From assembly GCA_022606425.2 (NCBI GenBank), contig JAHDVF020000231.1:62001-126000 (forward strand): a stretch of 64,000 nucleotides of DNA, in the 5' to 3' direction. This stretch comes from Lepidostoma basale. Taxonomy: Eukaryota > Arthropoda > Insecta > Trichoptera > Lepidostomatidae. Each line of letters begins with the position of its first letter. Positions within the stretch are counted from its first letter, which is position 1. Shown here one piece after another: positions 41,035 through 50,869 of the stretch. Position numbers and translations under genes: made by a program. The notes beneath the pieces were generated by a model that did not search any database, was not told the DNA's origin, and saw only the letters and a list, made by a program, of their open reading frames with translations.

Positions 41035-41215
41035 TAAATTAACATATTATTCTAAAGCCTGCACACTCGAAGATGTCCTCATAAGACGAAACACGTGTCG
41101 TGAATATTTTTTATCACTTATAGAATTTTTAGTTCTTCTATTTTTAAACAACTTTTGTTTATTTTCTTTACATATTATAGTGTTTAGGCCAAAACAATTA
41201 ACTATATAATAAAAA
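41035..41215 (+). repeat. Hammerhead-like repeat, single variant
   Basis: At 41058-41103: CAC, TCGAAGA, GTC..GAC stem II, GAAAC, ACGTGTC, GTG. CAC/GTG makes stem I, and ACACGTGT is self-complementary. The CT of the core is disturbed. Downstream TTATAGTGTTTAGGCCAAAACAATTA resembles the HF1 leader in reverse. Minus-strand arm not found. Confidence 0.45.
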
Positions 41216-41650
41216 ATATATGCTATTTTTAAACTAAAAGATATTTAAGTACGTAAAAATAATGTGAATATTTACAGAAGACTTAAATGAGCAATACTTG
41301 TATGAATTTATGCGTACATAAATATATATGTAAATGTTTTCATACCATTGTGTACATACCACGCATTTCGTACGAAATTATATTATACGAGTATATACGA
41401 GTACGTATCTTCCTGCATATATATGTAAAACCATCTCCGAATCTCTTTATGATCTTACCCATTAAGCTTCCATTTGCCTTGCATCTTTATTTTATTTAAC
41501 CCACATTCTCAAATCTACGTTCCAACGTTACACGTACACGTGGATCGTTAACACTCTAAAGACGAGAATTCAAAGATGCCGGGGAATTAAAACGAAAATC
41601 AAGCATTAAGATTTATGATGAATTGATAAAAATCTTATTTATTGTTTCTT
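41216..41650. other. No recognisable gene
   Basis: AT-rich DNA; one 70-codon frame (41287-41499) without known motifs. Confidence 0.4.
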
Positions 41651-41654
41651 GAAC

Positions 41655-42640
41655 AAAAACTAACTAACTTACTAACCATTACGCCGTTTCCCCGGAGGGG
41701 TAGGCTGAGAGGATGGATCGCCACATTGTTACTATCTTGATTATAATTATTATCTTTATTATTATTATTATATACAGTACTATCTTTATTAAAATTGTTT
41801 GGTATATTTATTTTATTAATTTGTCATGCATCTTATGTTTCTCGCTCTTTTTATTAATCTATTGTGTATTACATACAACTTGTATCTTTACATTATTGGA
41901 AAAAAAATTCTGTAATGCTTTAGATATGTTTAAAATGAATAAATGAAATGAAATGTTCTATTCTGACATAACACTCGCGCCTCTTTAACATTCACACACC
42001 GTGACATGCACGCTCGTCGATTGTTCCTACTTCGAACATGGCCGCCTTTCAGTAATTGATTAATTTGGTCATGCCATGTCTTCCTTGGCCTTCCTCGAAT
42101 TCTTTTTCCATTTACACTATTTGTATATATATTTTTAACCATTCTTGCCTCATCCATTCGTTCCATATGTCCAGACCATCTTGGTGACCCTTTCTTAATT
42201 TTATTTATCACGCATTCATCCGCCTTACATTCCTTTCTTTTATCATACATTGTTTTCTTTCGCACATTCTTCTTAGTGACCTCATTTCTATGGCACTTAT
42301 CCTACTTTCATCCTTCTTCTGCCAACTCCAAGCTTCACTTCCATTCATAAGGGTCGGCAATAGAACTCCATTGTGCACTGCCATCTTTGCTTCAGTCGAT
42401 ATATTTATATTTGCGGTATTGACTTTGAGTGCACCATTTATTTTGTTTCCAGCTCCAACCCTTCTTCCGATATCTTTCTCCATTTTTCCATCTCTTGTAA
42501 ACATGCTTCCCAGGTAGACAAATTCGGTAACTTGCTCTTATTTTTCACCGTTTGCACTTATATCACAATCTGTAATACATTATTCCTTTTCAAATATCAC
42601 AACTTTAGACTTTGACACGTTCATCACAAGGTCATACTCA
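41655..42640 (-). pseudogene. RTE-A LINE, UCC-loop subfamily, split copy
   Basis: Two minus-strand frames: 42504-42208 (MFTRDGKMEKDIGRRVGAGNKINGAL, LMNGSEAWSWQKKDESRISAIEMRSLRRMC) and 42265-41960 (KECKADECVINKIKKGSPRWSGHMERMDEARMV, RGRPRKTWHDQINQLL). A deletion at about 42240 shifts the frame. Upstream codons extend to KVVIFE at 42610. The last ~75 bp (41657-41730) are separated by an inserted LINE tail. Confidence 0.87.
41731..41955 (+). mobile_element. LINE 3'-UTR insertion with (AAATG) tail
   Basis: About 225 bp interrupt RTE-A between CACATTGTT and TTCTATTCTGAC. They end TGAATAAATGAAATGAAATG, a short tandem tail. The same tail type ends at about 35085. Source LINE family not identified. 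Confidence 0.6.
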
Positions 42641-42649
42641 TTGAATAGT

Positions 42650-42765
42650 AATCCCTTAGTCAGGCGAAACATGTCATTCGCATAAAATATAATAAAACTA
42701 CTAGAAAACAGACTCTTTCTTTCATATTAATTATTTAATATGGGGTAATACATCAAGGTTCTAAA
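42650..42765 (+). repeat. HF4 right arm with hammerhead-like motif
   Basis: ATAGTAATCCC, TTAGTCA, GGCGAAACATGTCATTCGC, then ACTTCTAGAAAACAGAC-type end and the HF4 tail. GAAAC, ATGTC and a short stem II are kept, but CTGANGA is not. Confidence 0.55.
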
Positions 42766-42769
42766 TAAT

Positions 42770-43200
42770 AACGTTGTTGTCTGCTGCAACCCTTCTTAAT
42801 TAAATGTATTATTTGATCATTTAAGAAAATGAAATTAATAAAAAAAATATGATATATAGTAAGAATTTTTATTTTGCCTATGGTCTGCATTTGTTCTACA
42901 TACTACAGTTTATTTTTGAATAGTTAAAATTATCTTCTGGCGCAGTCTCGGTACGCTGTTATTATTTATTAACGTTTGCGCATCTAGAAAACATAATTCA
43001 TACTTAAGCACACATAAGAATGGATGGTTGTACAGAAAATGTGAATATACAAACATTAAGAAGATTACGAAAAAAGGAGAGTAAGATTGTGTGTAGAATG
43101 AAACGAGATATAACACAAGATAGACGATAATGGTTATTTGACCTCTATAGCACTTTTAAGAAAAAACTTAAAATAATTTGGTTCCATAAAGTTCATATCA
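42770..43200. other. No recognisable gene
   Basis: AT-rich DNA with a 68-codon minus-strand frame (43116-42910), unrecognised. Confidence 0.4.
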
Positions 43201-43204
43201 CACG

Positions 43205-43420
43205 ATCAAAGATTGACGCTATCTTACTTGCAGACAACGAGCGTGAACAACACGACTTGGTGTCTAGTACGTATGAGTGATGGTGAATGTGAATAAGTCC
43301 AAAGCAATGATTTTCGAAGTAGAATTGTGAAAATCTGGGAGAAGTAGATGAATTCGTAAACATAATTAGAAAGATTGTTTAAGGACAAAGAAAAGGAGTG
43401 TCGGAAAGACACTTAAAAGA
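43205..43420 (+). pseudogene. RTE-A LINE fragment near YADD
   Basis: Reads DAILLADNEREQHDLVSSTYE, then decayed NKSKAMIFE and ENLGEVDEFVN. This is the region immediately after the catalytic YADD, heavily mutated. Confidence 0.7.
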
Positions 43421-43689
43421 TGAACTGACAACATTGCCCGAATAGCTGGAACGACCTGGACGCGGAATGGACAGAAAAAGGACGAGTGGAGGAAAATAGA
43501 ATATATTCAGGAGTAAAGGTAAGAAGGCAGAAGGCGTGAAGAGGGATATTCATTCAAGTGTTGGGGCACCAACAAGATGAATACACCTAAAGTCAAGCAT
43601 CGCAAACAAAAGCCGTAACTTATCTAATTTATGTTTAATTCAATCTTAAGACAAATCCACACATAAAAATATTATTTTCTGTATTGATT

Positions 43690-44195
43690 TAAACAATATA
43701 TTATAATCCATTAAACATGGGTTACATCCTTAAAAACCAGAAAATATCGATCAACCTGAAACGAAAAGTCTATGAAACCTGCGTTCTGCCAGTTGGTACT
43801 TATAGTCTTGAAACTGAAACAATGTCCAAAAATAGTGCCGAAAAACTACGAGTGACCCAAAGAGCCATGTTAGGAATAAGCCTAAGGAACAGAGTCAGAA
43901 ACGATACGGTGAGAGAAAAAACAAAGATCACTGACATCATCCACCGGGTGGCGACTCTAAAATGGCAATGGGCAGGTCACGTAGCCAGAAGCTTAGATGA
44001 AAAGTGGACAAGAATACTGTTGACTTGAAGACCGTGGACGACGAAGAGAAGTGCAGGGTGACCGCAACTACGGTGGAAGGATGATCTGAACAGACACATC
44101 GACATAACCTGGATGCAGTCTGCACAAGACAGAGTGACGTGGAAGCGAATGAAGGAGGCCTTTGTCCAGGAGTGGATGGGCATAAGCTGAGATTT
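43690..44195 (+). pseudogene. LINE-E reverse transcriptase C-terminus
   Basis: A 103-codon frame (43717-44028) reads MGYILKNQKISINLKRKVYETCVLPVGTYSLETETMSKNS, EKLRVTQRAMLGISLRNRVRN, TDIIHRVATLKWQWAGHVAR. After a stop, WKDDLNRHIDITWMQSAQDRVTWKRMKEAFVQEWMGIS runs to 44190. Two disruptions near 44028 and 44060. Confidence 0.85.
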
Positions 44196-44404
44196 TTGTA
44201 AAAACATATTTCTATAGTTTGCATTAATATAGTTTCTAGAGCAGTGGTCTATCTATATAAAACATGTTCCAACATTCGCCCGACAACTGAGTAAACCGTT
44301 TAATACCACAGCTGAAACATTTAGGGTATAAGCTCAAAAATATTGTTAGGACCTCTTGATTAACAAGCCATAAATATCTTTGCTATAGAACTATTTGATA
44401 ATTT

Positions 44405-44640
44405 AATAAATACGAAAGAAAACGTCCGTTATTTAGAAGTTTTATTATAATTAATGGGGATGGAATATATTTTTTTAAGGCATTGTCAAAAGTGACATTC
44501 GATAATCCCCTAGAAAGGCGAAACCTGTCATTCCCATAAATGATTATAAACTTCTAGAAAACAAACGTTTTTATTCGGATTAATTTTTGAATGTGAAATT
44601 TTAAATCATTGTTTAAGAAACAATAAATACATAATAATGC
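44405..44640. mobile_element. HF4 fold-back element
   Basis: Left end ACGTCCGTTATTTAGAAGTTTTATTAT, centre about 44490, right arm GATAATCCCC..GGCGAAACCTGTCATTCCC, ACTTCTAGAAAACAAACG, then the AAGAAACAATAAAT tail. The right-arm core is TCGATAA, again with A at position 8. Confidence 0.62.
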
Positions 44641-45440
44641 TGCAGACTATTAAAATTCAATTCAATTTGTTTTATTTGAAAACAAAATTAAAAGTCATGT
44701 TCATTATATAAATTTTCCAATTTATTTATAATTATATTGTAGAATAAGACCTTTGAACATTGAGTTAGAAATCATTTAATTTATTTCACGTTTTATTTTT
44801 TGATTGGGTGATCTAATTCTAGAAAGAGCCGTTCTTAACCCTTTATTGATGTAAAGATGTGTGACTCAATAGATGATTCATAAAAAAAGTATGAGATATT
44901 GAATTAAATAAAGGTCATTTTACAATACCTTTGAAGGCGTTTCTATATAAATAAAGGGGTAATTTTTACGAATCAATTAATCCGTAGCTTTCCAAAATGT
45001 GAATTTCTCTATTACTCCATCAATGGATGAGCGCTTCACTTGATCCAACTCTCAGTCATTAAAATTTTATGACCTTAATAAATTCCTGAAATTTTAATTA
45101 CGTACCGATTCTCTAATCAACTAGATATAACCGGAGTGGTCCAAAAGTTATAATTTAATTATATTCCGTTATCTGGGACACTTCCATCTATTACTTAATT
45201 AATATTTTGCATTTCGTTCCTTGCTGGAAAAATACTCCATTTAAAAGCGGTGAGTACTCGATTTTAGACAAATAATTTTTCAGCCAGATAGAGCGATAAA
45301 AATAAGAAAAGAGTAGAAAGCAACGAGAAGGGAAATAAGGTAGAAACAGGGCTGAACAATGCGACAAAAGTATATAATTTAAAATTATTTTAAATACCAA
45401 TCATTATTTTAAATACCAATCATATTTTAAATACCAATCA
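44641..45440. other. No recognisable gene
   Basis: AT-rich DNA. AAATACCAATCAT is repeated three times at 45392-45440 directly before the RTE-A copy. Confidence 0.4.
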
Positions 45441-45444
45441 TACT

Positions 45445-46125
45445 TATAAGTGTGAAAGAAAAAAACTTGGAACAGGTGAGGGAATTTATGTATTTAGGTA
45501 GCATGTTCACAGCAGATGCCCGAACGGATAGTGACGTCGAAAGAAGGGTTGGTGCGGGCAACAAAGTGAATGGAGCTTTAAAAATAGTTATTGGAAACAA
45601 GAATTTATCAATGAAAGCGAAAACGGCCGTTCACAATGGAGTTCTGGTCCCAACCCTAATGTATGGAAGCGAAGCATGGAACTGGCAGAAGAAGGATGAG
45701 AGTAGAATAAATGCGGTAGAGATGAGGTCCCTAAGACGTATATGTGGTAGAACGATATACGACAGAATCTCAAATGCTGATATAAGAAAGGAATGTAGAG
45801 CGGAAGAAGGTATTATGAACAAAATTATGAAAGGATCGCTGCGTTGGTTCGGACATATGGAACGCATGGATGGAGAAAGAATGGTTGAGAAAGTATACGT
45901 TAATGATGTAAATGGGGTACGAAGTCGAGGCAGACCGAGGAAAACATGGCATGACCAAATCAATCAAATTTTAAAGGTTGGTCATGTTAGAAGTCGGAGG
46001 AGTCGACGTGCGTGTATGACTCGTTGTATGAATGTGGAGGAATCTAGAGATGTTTGCCAGGATAGAGTAGTGTGGCGGTCCATTCTCTCTGCCTACCCCT
46101 GCGGGGTTTGTTTGTTTGTTTATTT
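45445..46125 (+). CDS. RTE-A LINE, long open copy (GTT-type)
   Basis: A 226-codon open frame (45452-46132) runs KEKNLEQVREFMYLGSMFTADARTD, RRVGAGNKVNGAL, LMYGSEAWNWQKKDESRINAVEMRSLRRICGRT, NADIRKECRAEEG, GSLRWFGHMERMDGERMV, RGRPRKTWHDQINQILKVGHVRSR, WRSILSAYPCG. The last codons are replaced by a GTTT repeat (46106-46123), so the frame reads through. The catalytic core is missing by 5' truncation. An RTE-clade reverse transcriptase tail. Confidence 0.9.
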
Positions 46126-46132
46126 TAAATAA

Positions 46133-46195
46133 ATAGTCCATTGTTTTGGCCGAAACACTATGATACTATAACATTATTATTGTTAAAAGTTAAAA
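46133..46195 (+). repeat. HF1 leader fragment
   Basis: TAGTCCATTGTTTTGGCCG and ACACTATGATAC match the HF1 leader. It lies between two RTE-A ends and belongs with the HF1 arms at 46361. Confidence 0.62.
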
Positions 46196-46360
46196 CACAA
46201 CAACAACAAACCATCACGCCGTTTCCCCGCAGGGGTAGGCAGAGAGAATGGACCGCCATACTTCTCTATCCTGACATACCTCTCTAGCTTCCTCCTCATT
46301 CATACATCGATTCATACACGCACGTCGATTCTTCCGGCTTCTGACAAGACCAACTTCTGA
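46196..46360 (-). pseudogene. RTE-A LINE, (GTT) subfamily, 3' fragment inside HF1
   Basis: The minus strand ends CCCCTGCGGGG, AACGGCGTGATGG and (GTT)n (complement of 46196-46208). It covers only the last ~50 codons. HF1 leader lies to its left and HF1 arms to its right, so it inserted into HF1. Confidence 0.8.
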
Positions 46361-46395
46361 CATTATAATATCCCAATTTCCTTTTATTCACTGAA

Positions 46396-46450
46396 GAGTG
46401 TCGTGACAGCTGTTTCGCCAACCGATGTTGGCATCATCAGGTGTAAAAAT
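46396..46450 (-). ncRNA. Hammerhead ribozyme, HF1 left arm
   Basis: TACAC, CTGATGA (46440-46434), a perfect stem II GCCAAC ATCG GTTGGC, GAAAC (46416-46412), AGCTGTC, ACGAC. Core intact. Stem III is self-complementary ACAGCTGT. Stem I is weak in this copy (C/A at the first pair). Confidence 0.78.
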
Positions 46451-46469
46451 AAACTTTTAAAACAGTTTA

Positions 46470-46526
46470 TTGTAACACTTGATGATGCCAACGTCAGTAT
46501 TCGAAACAGCTGTCGCGACACTCTCA
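46470..46526 (+). ncRNA. Hammerhead ribozyme motif, HF1 right arm (C3 mutated)
   Basis: TTGTAACAC, TTGATGA (46479-46485), GCCAAC with a degraded partner GTATTC, GAAAC (46503-46507), AGCTGTC (46514), GCGACA. TGT/ACA can form outer stem I. C3 to T and a weak stem II suggest loss of function. Confidence 0.65.
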
Positions 46527-46589
46527 GTGAATAAAATGAAATTGGGATATTATGACAGTGTTTTAAATGTTAACAGTAATATTTTAAAT

Positions 46590-46765
46590 AATTTGTTCTG
46601 ATGATCTGTGGCACAGAAATGATGTCTCGTGGGATGATGAGGTCCAGCTGGCCCTCCATCTATTAGGCGGTCTTCCAGATGGACGATGTCCGGAGGGGAT
46701 TACATAAACGCTGTATATGCGAGTCGGGCTACATGGTCCCTCCGGTATCTTCTATTATTATTAAT
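46590..46765 (-). pseudogene. LINE-B 3' fragment
   Basis: The minus strand resembles 5775-5960 (RRYRRDHVARL, GRPPNRWRAS..). An ~30 bp insertion separates its halves at about 46685. Confidence 0.65.
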
Positions 46766-46849
46766 TGCGTTAAGTTAATGTTAATGCTAATATTTACTGT
46801 TTCTCGAACAATGATGTAAAGTCTATATTAAAAGGAATAATAATAATCC

Positions 46850-47275
46850 AGAAAGAATCCAGTATAAACTCTGCTGGACAGTCTTCAAAGCGCTACATGT
46901 AATGGCTCCAAATTATATATCCGAACTCTGTATAACGGACAGCCCAAATACAAAGAAATCTACAATTCGCTCGGCGAAGATTAGTTGAGCCAAAGCAATG
47001 CCCTAGTACAAATTTCAGGGATCAAGCGTTTGCGGTAGCCGGTCCATCAGCTTGGAACAATCTTCCTTCCATCCCATCTTCAAAACCCATATTTTTCATT
47101 TTTCATACCCAATTTAAAACATGCATATTTTGTTCTATTATACTTTCTAATCGATCGCGAATATCAATCAGATCCAGTGTTCACATTTAGATTTAAAACA
47201 ACTTTAAAAACGCCCTTGAGGTGATTACATCACAAAAACGGCGCTTTAAAACTTAGCATATTATTATTATTATTT
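46850..47275 (+). pseudogene. LINE-F (CR1/L2-like), C-terminus and 3' UTR
   Basis: Reads RIQYKLCWTVFKALHVMAPNYISEL, STIRSA, (shifted) LVEPK.CPSTNF.DQAFAVAGPSAWNNLPS, then the 3' UTR through AAACGGCGCTTTAAAACTTAG and an (ATT)n tail at 47260-47272. Frameshifts at about 46975 and 47070. Confidence 0.8.
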
Positions 47276-47345
47276 GTATAGCCTTTTGTAATGTACTCTT
47301 AATTTATATTTTCTTTCCTATGCACGTGACCTACATTTTACAGCT

Positions 47346-48190
47346 TAACTAACTAACTAACTAACTAACCATCACGCCGTCTCCCCGAAGGGGTAGGCAG
47401 AAAGAATGGACTGCCACACCTTTCTTTCCTGACATATTTCTCTCGCTTCCTCAACATTCATACATCGTGTCATGCACGCGCGCCGATTTCTCTGACTCCT
47501 CACATGGCCGACATTCAATATTTGATTTATTTGATCGTGCCACGTTTTCCTCGGTCTTCCTCTATTTCTGGTTCCATTTACATCATTAACATATAATTTT
47601 TTTACCATTCTTTCTTCATTCATTCTTTCCATATGTCCAAACCATCTTAATGATCCTTTCATTATTTTGTTCATGACACCATCATTCGCACCGCATTCAC
47701 TTCTTATATTTTCATTCGACACTCTATCATACACAGAATATCCACACATTCGTCTAAGAGATCTCATTTCTACTGCATTTATTCTACTTTCATCCTTCCT
47801 ATGCCAGTTCCATGCTTCGCTTCCATACATAAGGGTCGGTAGAAGAACACCATTGTGCACTGCCATTCTAGCTTTTTTGGATAGGTTTTGGTTTGCGATG
47901 ACAACTTTAAGTGCACCATTCACTTTGTTGCCTGCCCCAACCCTTCTTTCAATATCCCTCTCCACTCTCCCATCTCTTGTAAACATACTACCTAAATACA
48001 CAAACTCAACTACTTGCTCCAAGTTTTCACCATTCACGCTAATGTTGCAGACTGTCGTGGTTTCTTCCTTTTCAAAAATCATTACCTTGGACTTATTAAC
48101 ATTCATCATCAGATCATTTCGCATGCATACCTCATACATACAATTCACCAGGACTTGTAGTTCATGCTCGTTGTCAGCAAGTAGGACAGC
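47346..48190 (-). CDS. RTE-A LINE, longest minus-strand open copy
   Basis: A 258-codon frame (48148-47372), open further up to 48188 (AVLLADNEHELQVLVN). It runs MRNDLMMNVNKSKVMIFEKEE, LEQVVEFVYLGSMF, RRVGAGNKVNGAL, LMYGSEAWNW, RRMCGYSVYDRVSNENIR, RWFGHMERMNEERMV, RGRPRKTWHDQINQIL, to FGETA. The hairpin is CCCCTTCGGGG; the tail is five TTAG units. Truncated just after YADD. ACAGCTT at 47340-47346 and 48186-48192 may be a short target duplication. The least decayed member of the TTAG subfamily. Confidence 0.92.
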
Positions 48191-48199
48191 TTTTTATAT

Positions 48200-48820
48200 T
48201 ATAACAAAAACCTAGCATTTTTATTAAAACAAAATTAAATTTGTGGATTTTTGTACCGTTATAAGCGAAAAAGTAGATGGAAGATTGCTTTTTTCTATTA
48301 TTTAAGATGTTTTTTTTTTCTTTCTTTTGGCATCCCTGCAGCGAGAAGCGCGCCGAAGTAGGGCAGATTTACAGCTATTCCGAATAAAAAATCCCATCTC
48401 TCTCTTTCTCGTCCTCTCGCAAAAATGGACGCTTACAATTGTTTATGGCCTGCTATTTAAAATGCCCATTAAGGACGCAATCTTCTATACAGAGCATAAA
48501 AGATAAGTAAATATGTATGATTTGATAGTATTACTCATTTTATTGTGATCTTTACGACGGAAACTGCGTAAAACGGGGTGAGAATACGCCTTGTATTTCG
48601 TTTTAATACAATATAAGGTCGGTAAAAAATTACACCGTTTTAGGTTAATATTTCTCCACTTAATGACCGAAGAAACAGGGAAACCAATCTCGAATAAAAT
48701 CGTAATCCCGAGATTTAATTACAAAATCATGAAAATCCAGGATTCGTATACAGATGTAAGTATACATTTCACAAATATTTGTAAATATTCTGGTCAATTC
48801 TTTGGCGTATAAAATAGGAG
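48200..48820. other. No recognisable gene
   Basis: AT-rich DNA with a 73-codon unrecognised frame (48591-48812). A somewhat GC-richer patch lies at 48330-48420. Confidence 0.4.
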
Positions 48821-48824
48821 TGAT

Positions 48825-49232
48825 ACTCCAGGCGACTTCTAAAACAGTGCGCTAGGAGGCGGTAGCCTCTTCGCATTGTGTTAATAAAGTAGTTTGCTAA
48901 ATGCTAAAAACAATCATTCTTCATAGATGGCGTTAGTGGGTGGATTGTATAGATTAATCTTAAAAAATTAATTAGTACAATCAAATCTACATAGATGGCT
49001 AACTGGAACTGACACGTGAAGATAGGTATGGATTTGGAGTATATATACAACTTCCAAAAATGTATCATGCATGATCATAATAACAATGGTGGAATGGGGA
49101 ATGTTGTAATTACATAAAGCGTGCGCTTAACCCAACCAATGACAGGTCATAAGTCCTGTAAACACCTTGATCATCCATATTCAGTTTCCAGTTTGTTTCT
49201 TCGTCTCTATTGAGATACAATCAAAAATTTAA
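48825..49232 (-). mobile_element. MITE-T copy
   Basis: The right end carries TCTTCGTCTCTATTGAGATACAAT (TIR) and AACCAATGACAGGTCATAAGTCC. The internal part shares TAGATGGCGTTAGT and ACTTCCAAAAAT.TGTCA with 63112. The left TIR is not recognisable. Confidence 0.7.
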
Positions 49233-49239
49233 ATATTTT

Positions 49240-49590
49240 TTACTTGTCTTCTATGTTTGCCATAACTTTGTGTTGTAGATGTTTCATGTTTCTTTTTTGA
49301 TATACTTTGTATACAACACTCAAATTTATGAAAAAAAAATTAAAATCAAATATCAAACATGTTTCGGACTAACCAGCCCTTCATCTGTGATATTAAATAA
49401 ATATTTAAAGTTTTATAAAATTGTTTACAAATATGGTCATATTTGACAGATGTTATAATTATAATTATAACATCTGTCAAATCTGACCATATTTGTGAAC
49501 AAATTGAACACTGATGAATGGCTGGTTAGTCCGAAACATGTTTAATATTTAATTTTTATTTTTATAATAAATTTGGGGGATAAAGACGTG
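49240..49590. mobile_element. HF3 fold-back element
   Basis: The left arm runs from CTTCTATGTTTGCCATAACTTTGTG (49249) through a minus-strand hammerhead (49398-49352, CAGATGA for CTGATGA). The centre is a perfect 20-bp hairpin (ATTTGACAGATGTTATAATT and complement, 49441-49482). The right arm carries a plus-strand hammerhead and is truncated after about 49575. Confidence 0.78.
49500..49552 (+). ncRNA. Hammerhead ribozyme, HF3 right arm
   Basis: CTGATGA (49511-49517), stem II GGCT/AGTC, GAAAC (49533-49537), AT, GTT, TAATATT. The core is intact, but upstream TTGAACA no longer matches the 3' strand, so stem I is lost. Confidence 0.62.
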
Positions 49591-49665
49591 TTTTAAATCT
49601 AAAAAACTAAATGTGAACGCTGCATTTGATTTTCGCGATCAGTTAAAAAGTATGGTAAAACAAAG
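49580..49665 (-). repeat. LINE-F 3'-UTR fragment
   Basis: AAATGTGAACGCTGCATTTGAT and TCGCGATCAGTTAAAAAGTAT match the LINE-F 3' UTR (complement of 47140-47220). It directly truncates the HF3 right arm. Confidence 0.6.
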
Positions 49666-49684
49666 TTATTTATTCAGTCATTCC

Positions 49685-49935
49685 CATAATATATAATACA
49701 ATATTATAAAACATTTTGAATGCAAACGTTTTCATTTGTATTCATTATTAAATATTACAACATTGTTTGAGAAACAATACATAATTTTATGGGAAGAGCT
49801 TATTTCACCTTACTAAGTTTTGAGCCAATGCTTTATACCTCAGCAAGGTAAACATTAAAACATTGAAATGAAATAAAACTTTGCATGTCTGAGGCATTAT
49901 CAAATGTCTACGTTTATACATTTGATCTTAAAGTT
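49685..49935. repeat. HF4 fragments, rearranged
   Basis: Contains an HF4 end (AAACGTTTTCATTTGTATTC..ATTATTAAATATTAC, AAGAAACAATACA) and a separate GCATGTCTGAGGCATTATCAAATG arm piece. Not a clean palindrome. Confidence 0.45.
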
Positions 49936-49939
49936 TAAT

Positions 49940-50415
49940 CGTTGAAGTGAAGCATGGAACTGGCAGAACATGGATGAGAACAGAATAAATGCGGTAGAGA
50001 TTAGGTTCCTTAGACGTATGTGTGATAGAACAATGTACGACAGTATCTCATATGCTGATATTAGAAAGGAATATAGAGCGAAAGAATGTTTTTATGAACA
50101 AATTTATCGCTGCGTTAGTTCGGACGCATGGAGCGCATGGGTGAAGAAATACTGGCTAAAAAAAAGTATACGTTAACGATATAAATGGAGTAAGGAGTCA
50201 ATGTAGACCGAGGAAAACATGGCATGACCAAATTAATCAAAATAGTAAAGGTTTATCATGCTAGAAGCCAGAAGAATCGACGTGCATGTATGACTCTCTG
50301 TATGAATGTGAAGGAACCTAGAGGGTTATGTCAGGATAGAGTGATGAGGCGGTCCATTCTCTCTACCTACCCTTGAGGAGAAACGGCGTGATGGTTTGTT
50401 GTTGTTGTTGTTTAG
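49940..50415 (+). pseudogene. RTE-A LINE, (GTT) subfamily, decayed
   Basis: GSEAWNWQNMDENRINAVEIRFLRRMCDRTMYDSISYADIRKEYRAKE, then a frameshift at about 50095 and degraded FGRMERMGEE.. and RGRPRKTWHDQINQ regions. The 3' end is CCCTTGAGGAG, AACGGCGTGATGG and (GTT)4. It is inserted into an HF4. Confidence 0.82.
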
Positions 50416-50862
50416 ACATTTGATAATGCCTTCGACAGGTGAAACATGTCATTCACATATAATTTAATAATAGTAAACACGATTGTTCAGTGGTTTTACT
50501 TGGATTTAATTTATATAAATTATATAAATTGTGACAAATTTGTTTTGCCTTGCGAGGGCATTCTCAAACTGAACCTAATCGCCAAACAGTGTGTCCTTAT
50601 ATTGAGTTTAGAAATCTTAAGGGTGGGTAAAACAAATTTGTCACAATTTATATAATTTATATAAATCAAATCCTAGTAAAACCACTAAACAATCGTGTTT
50701 ACTATTATTAATATGGAGTTTTACAGAACTAATACTTCAACATTAATACATAAAATTGATTAAAACTTCTAGAAAATAGACGTTTTCATTCCTATTATTA
50801 TTTAAGACGAAGTTTTACATGATTGTTCAAGAAATAATAAATATTTTATAACAGTTTTTTCT
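50403..50862. mobile_element. HF4 element hosting a TIR insertion
   Basis: The left piece ACATTTGATAATGCCTTCGAC, AGGTGAAACATGTCATTC (a hammerhead-like core with TTGATAA). After an inserted element (50464-50711) the HF4 tail continues (TATGGAGTTTTACAG..), and a second HF4 tail follows at 50765-50845 (ACTTCTAGAAAATAGACG). Confidence 0.62.
50464..50711. mobile_element. TIR element with ~80-bp inverted repeats
   Basis: The left arm 50464-50547 (AATAATAGTAAACACGATTG..) and right arm 50625-50711 (its complement) match almost perfectly over about 80 bp. They flank a 77-bp unique centre. No frame. The palindrome extends into ATTAAT at both ends, so the exact boundary and target duplication are unclear. 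No hammerhead motif. Confidence 0.75.
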
Positions 50863-50869
50863 CCATACA

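Larger units (their letters stand above)
46361..46562. mobile_element. HF1 fold-back element
   Basis: The arms 46361-46452 and 46462-46558 are inverted (AATATCCCAATTTCCTTTTATTCACTGA with partner). Each arm carries a hammerhead on opposite strands, 20 bp apart at the centre. Outer arm sequence differs from the 39978 subfamily, although the ribozyme region is the same. Confidence 0.8.

Noticed and set aside
47346..47372. (TTAG)n repeats as possible telomeric sequence
   Set aside because: Insect telomere repeats are (TTAGG)n. These are 4-bp units directly at the 3' ends of RTE-A copies, so they are LINE tails.
47667..48215. 182-codon open frame on the plus strand
   Set aside because: It is the antisense shadow of the minus-strand RTE-A frame at 47346-48190. 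The same antisense frame recurs at every RTE-A copy (17931, 45631, 58792, 60692) and follows from RTE-A codon usage.
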